64,000 nucleotides of DNA from Emticicia aquatica (GTDB lineage Bacteria > Bacteroidota > Bacteroidia > Cytophagales > Spirosomataceae), in contig NZ_CAKLPY010000002.1 of NCBI RefSeq assembly GCF_923079645.1, forward strand, positions 992,001 through 1,056,000, given 5' to 3'. A model generated the notes under the pieces. It did no database searches. It was given only the letters and a program-made list of their open reading frames with translations, and was not told the DNA's origin. Positions 63,181-64,000 of the stretch are shown piece after piece. Within the stretch, counting starts at the first letter, position 1. Each line of letters starts with the position of its first letter. Made by a program: the position numbers and the translations under genes.

Positions 63181-63242
63181 ACTTTTTTTGAATTTGGTAA
63201 TTTTGATTTTTTCTTGATATAAATAAAATTCTAATTAATTTT

Positions 63243-64000
63243 TTACCCTCCAATGGTCGTCATTGATTCTGAAACTACGCTTGTTCGTCGATTTTCTGCC
63301 TCAAAACCATCTTTTGCTCGATTTTGTAAAGCCTCATAAATAAGATTCTTGATTTCTTCATCTGATAATTTCTGACGCATAAAATCTCTTACATTGAAAA
63401 CACCATCGTCGTACAAACAAGTTCGGAAACTGCCCGTTGGTGTTACTCGAATACGATTACAAGTTCCACAAAATGTTCGACTGAATGCTGCAATTACACC
63501 AACTGTTCCTTTAAAATTAGGAATATGATAATTATACGAAGTCGAATTGGGTTCGTCTTGCACTTTATAAAGCTCAGGATGTACCGAGCGAATCAAATCA
63601 ATGATACGCTTATAGCTCCAAAACTCCATTTGTTCTGGACGTAACCCTTCACCATTAAAAGGCATTTCTTCTATAAATCGTAGGGAAACATTTTGATTTC
63701 GAGCTAATTCGACCATCGACAAAATATCTTCATCGTTTTTACCTGCCATCACAACAGTGTTGATTTTTACAGGAATGTCATGTTCAAGAAGAGCTTCAAG
63801 CGTAGCCCAAACTTTTGGAAATTCATCTCGACGAGTGATTTCAAAAAAACGTTGACGGTCAAGCGAATCAAGGCTAAGATTGACTGAACTAATACCAATT
63901 TTTTTCAATTCTGGTACTAATGGGGCTGTCAACACGCCATTTGTAGTAATATTGATTTTTTGAATGCCTTCAATTTCTGATAATTTCCATAGAAATGGAA
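63243..64000 (-). CDS. moaA: GTP 3',8-cyclase MoaA, C-terminal part (5' end outside window)
   Basis: Radical-SAM enzyme of the first step of molybdenum cofactor synthesis. The reading frame is open to the window edge (ITTNGV precedes the first possible start, a GTG at 63935), so the N-terminal CX3CX2C cluster lies outside. Visible parts are SLDSLDRQRFFEITRRDEF, VKINTVVMAGKND, LRFIEEMPFNGE, and the second cluster region RTFCGTCNRIRVTPTG with a later Cys in RTCLY. The C-terminus ends in Gly-Gly, the essential tail of MoaA. Confidence 0.95.
   Translation of the reverse strand, partial: PFLWKLSEIEGIQKINITTNGVLTAPLVPELKKIGISSVNLSLDSLDRQRFFEITRRDEFPKVWATLEALLEHDIPVKINTVVMAGKNDEDILSMVELARNQNVSLRFIEEMPFNGEGLRPEQMEFWSYKRIIDLIRSVHPELYKVQDEPNSTSYNYHIPNFKGTVGVIAAFSRTFCGTCNRIRVTPTGSFRTCLYDDGVFNVRDFMRQKLSDEEIKNLIYEALQNRAKDGFEAENRRTSVVSESMTTIGG

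Noticed and set aside
1..64000. CRISPR arrays, prophage, insertion sequences, rRNA, riboswitches
   Set aside because: No regularly spaced repeats, transposase or phage proteins, rRNA motifs or recognised riboswitch folds were found on reading the window; short leaders leave little room for riboswitches.

Overview
The window is AT-rich chromosomal DNA from a Bacteroidota bacterium, most likely of the order Cytophagales (an inference; an Emticicia/Arcicella-like member of the Spirosomataceae would fit). The signs are export signals ending in FAQ or FSQ, promoters of the TAnnTTTG type, families typical of the phylum (DUF1343/NamZ, bacterial GGGP synthase, a 3-coathanger-like C-terminus) and a tRNA gene without encoded CCA. 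Base composition looks uniform. I see no insertion sequence, integrase, phage gene, rRNA or CRISPR array. Coding density is very high, and no gene-free stretch exceeds about 300 bases apart from the tRNA-Gln region at 12095-12447.

Layout. 1-5366: the end of a complex I operon (nuoL partial, nuoM, nuoN) followed by a GtrA-like gene. 5512-12249: a tiny lipoprotein, a class IV aminotransferase, a secreted M28 peptidase, a small secreted protein, ettA, a DUF349 gene and tRNA-Gln(UUG). 13219-15092: a UPF0323-type lipoprotein paired with a glutathionylspermidine-synthase-like ATP-grasp enzyme. 15151-23393 (minus strand): a seven-gene tetR-led operon with a hotdog thioesterase, an SDR-like protein, a TolC-type channel, a flavodoxin-fold reductase, an RND adaptor and an RND pump. 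23621-29002: an acyl-CoA dehydrogenase under a palindrome-covered promoter, a secreted OB-fold protein, a GMC oxidoreductase with a Tat-exported small subunit, and an AlkB-type alkane monooxygenase. 29127-34802: a HupE/UreJ-like protein, a DsbD-like protein, aat, a MORN-type protein, folK, a GGGP synthase and a small membrane protein. 34959-44248: a class D beta-lactamase and a NamZ-type muramidase, moeA, a large glycosidase-like/SUMF fusion, a membrane protein, XdhC and a cysteine desulfurase. 44504-55410: PEP carboxylase, a secreted SASA-type esterase, anmK, then an SGNH lipoprotein, ComEC and a TonB receptor in tandem. 55469-64000: DUF1761, a lactonase-like propeller, a GNAT, an aspartate-type aminotransferase, a dienoyl-CoA isomerase-like crotonase, an M1 peptidase, a cyclophilin and the 3' part of moaA.

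Functional threads. Molybdenum cofactor genes recur (moeA, xdhC with a desulfurase, moaA). Cell-wall turnover is represented by NamZ, AnmK and a beta-lactamase. Oxidation of hydrophobic substrates is suggested by AlkB, the GMC enzyme, acyl-CoA dehydrogenase and dienoyl-CoA isomerase. Most convergent gene pairs are separated by a long inverted repeat that can serve as a terminator for both strands.

The points I rate most worth following are the lipoprotein/ATP-grasp pair beside an efflux operon, the palindrome centred on the -33 box of the acyl-CoA dehydrogenase promoter, the glycosidase-like/SUMF fusion, and the GMC enzyme with a ferredoxin-like cysteine motif and a separate Tat subunit. All functional statements come from reading the sequence; no database search was run.
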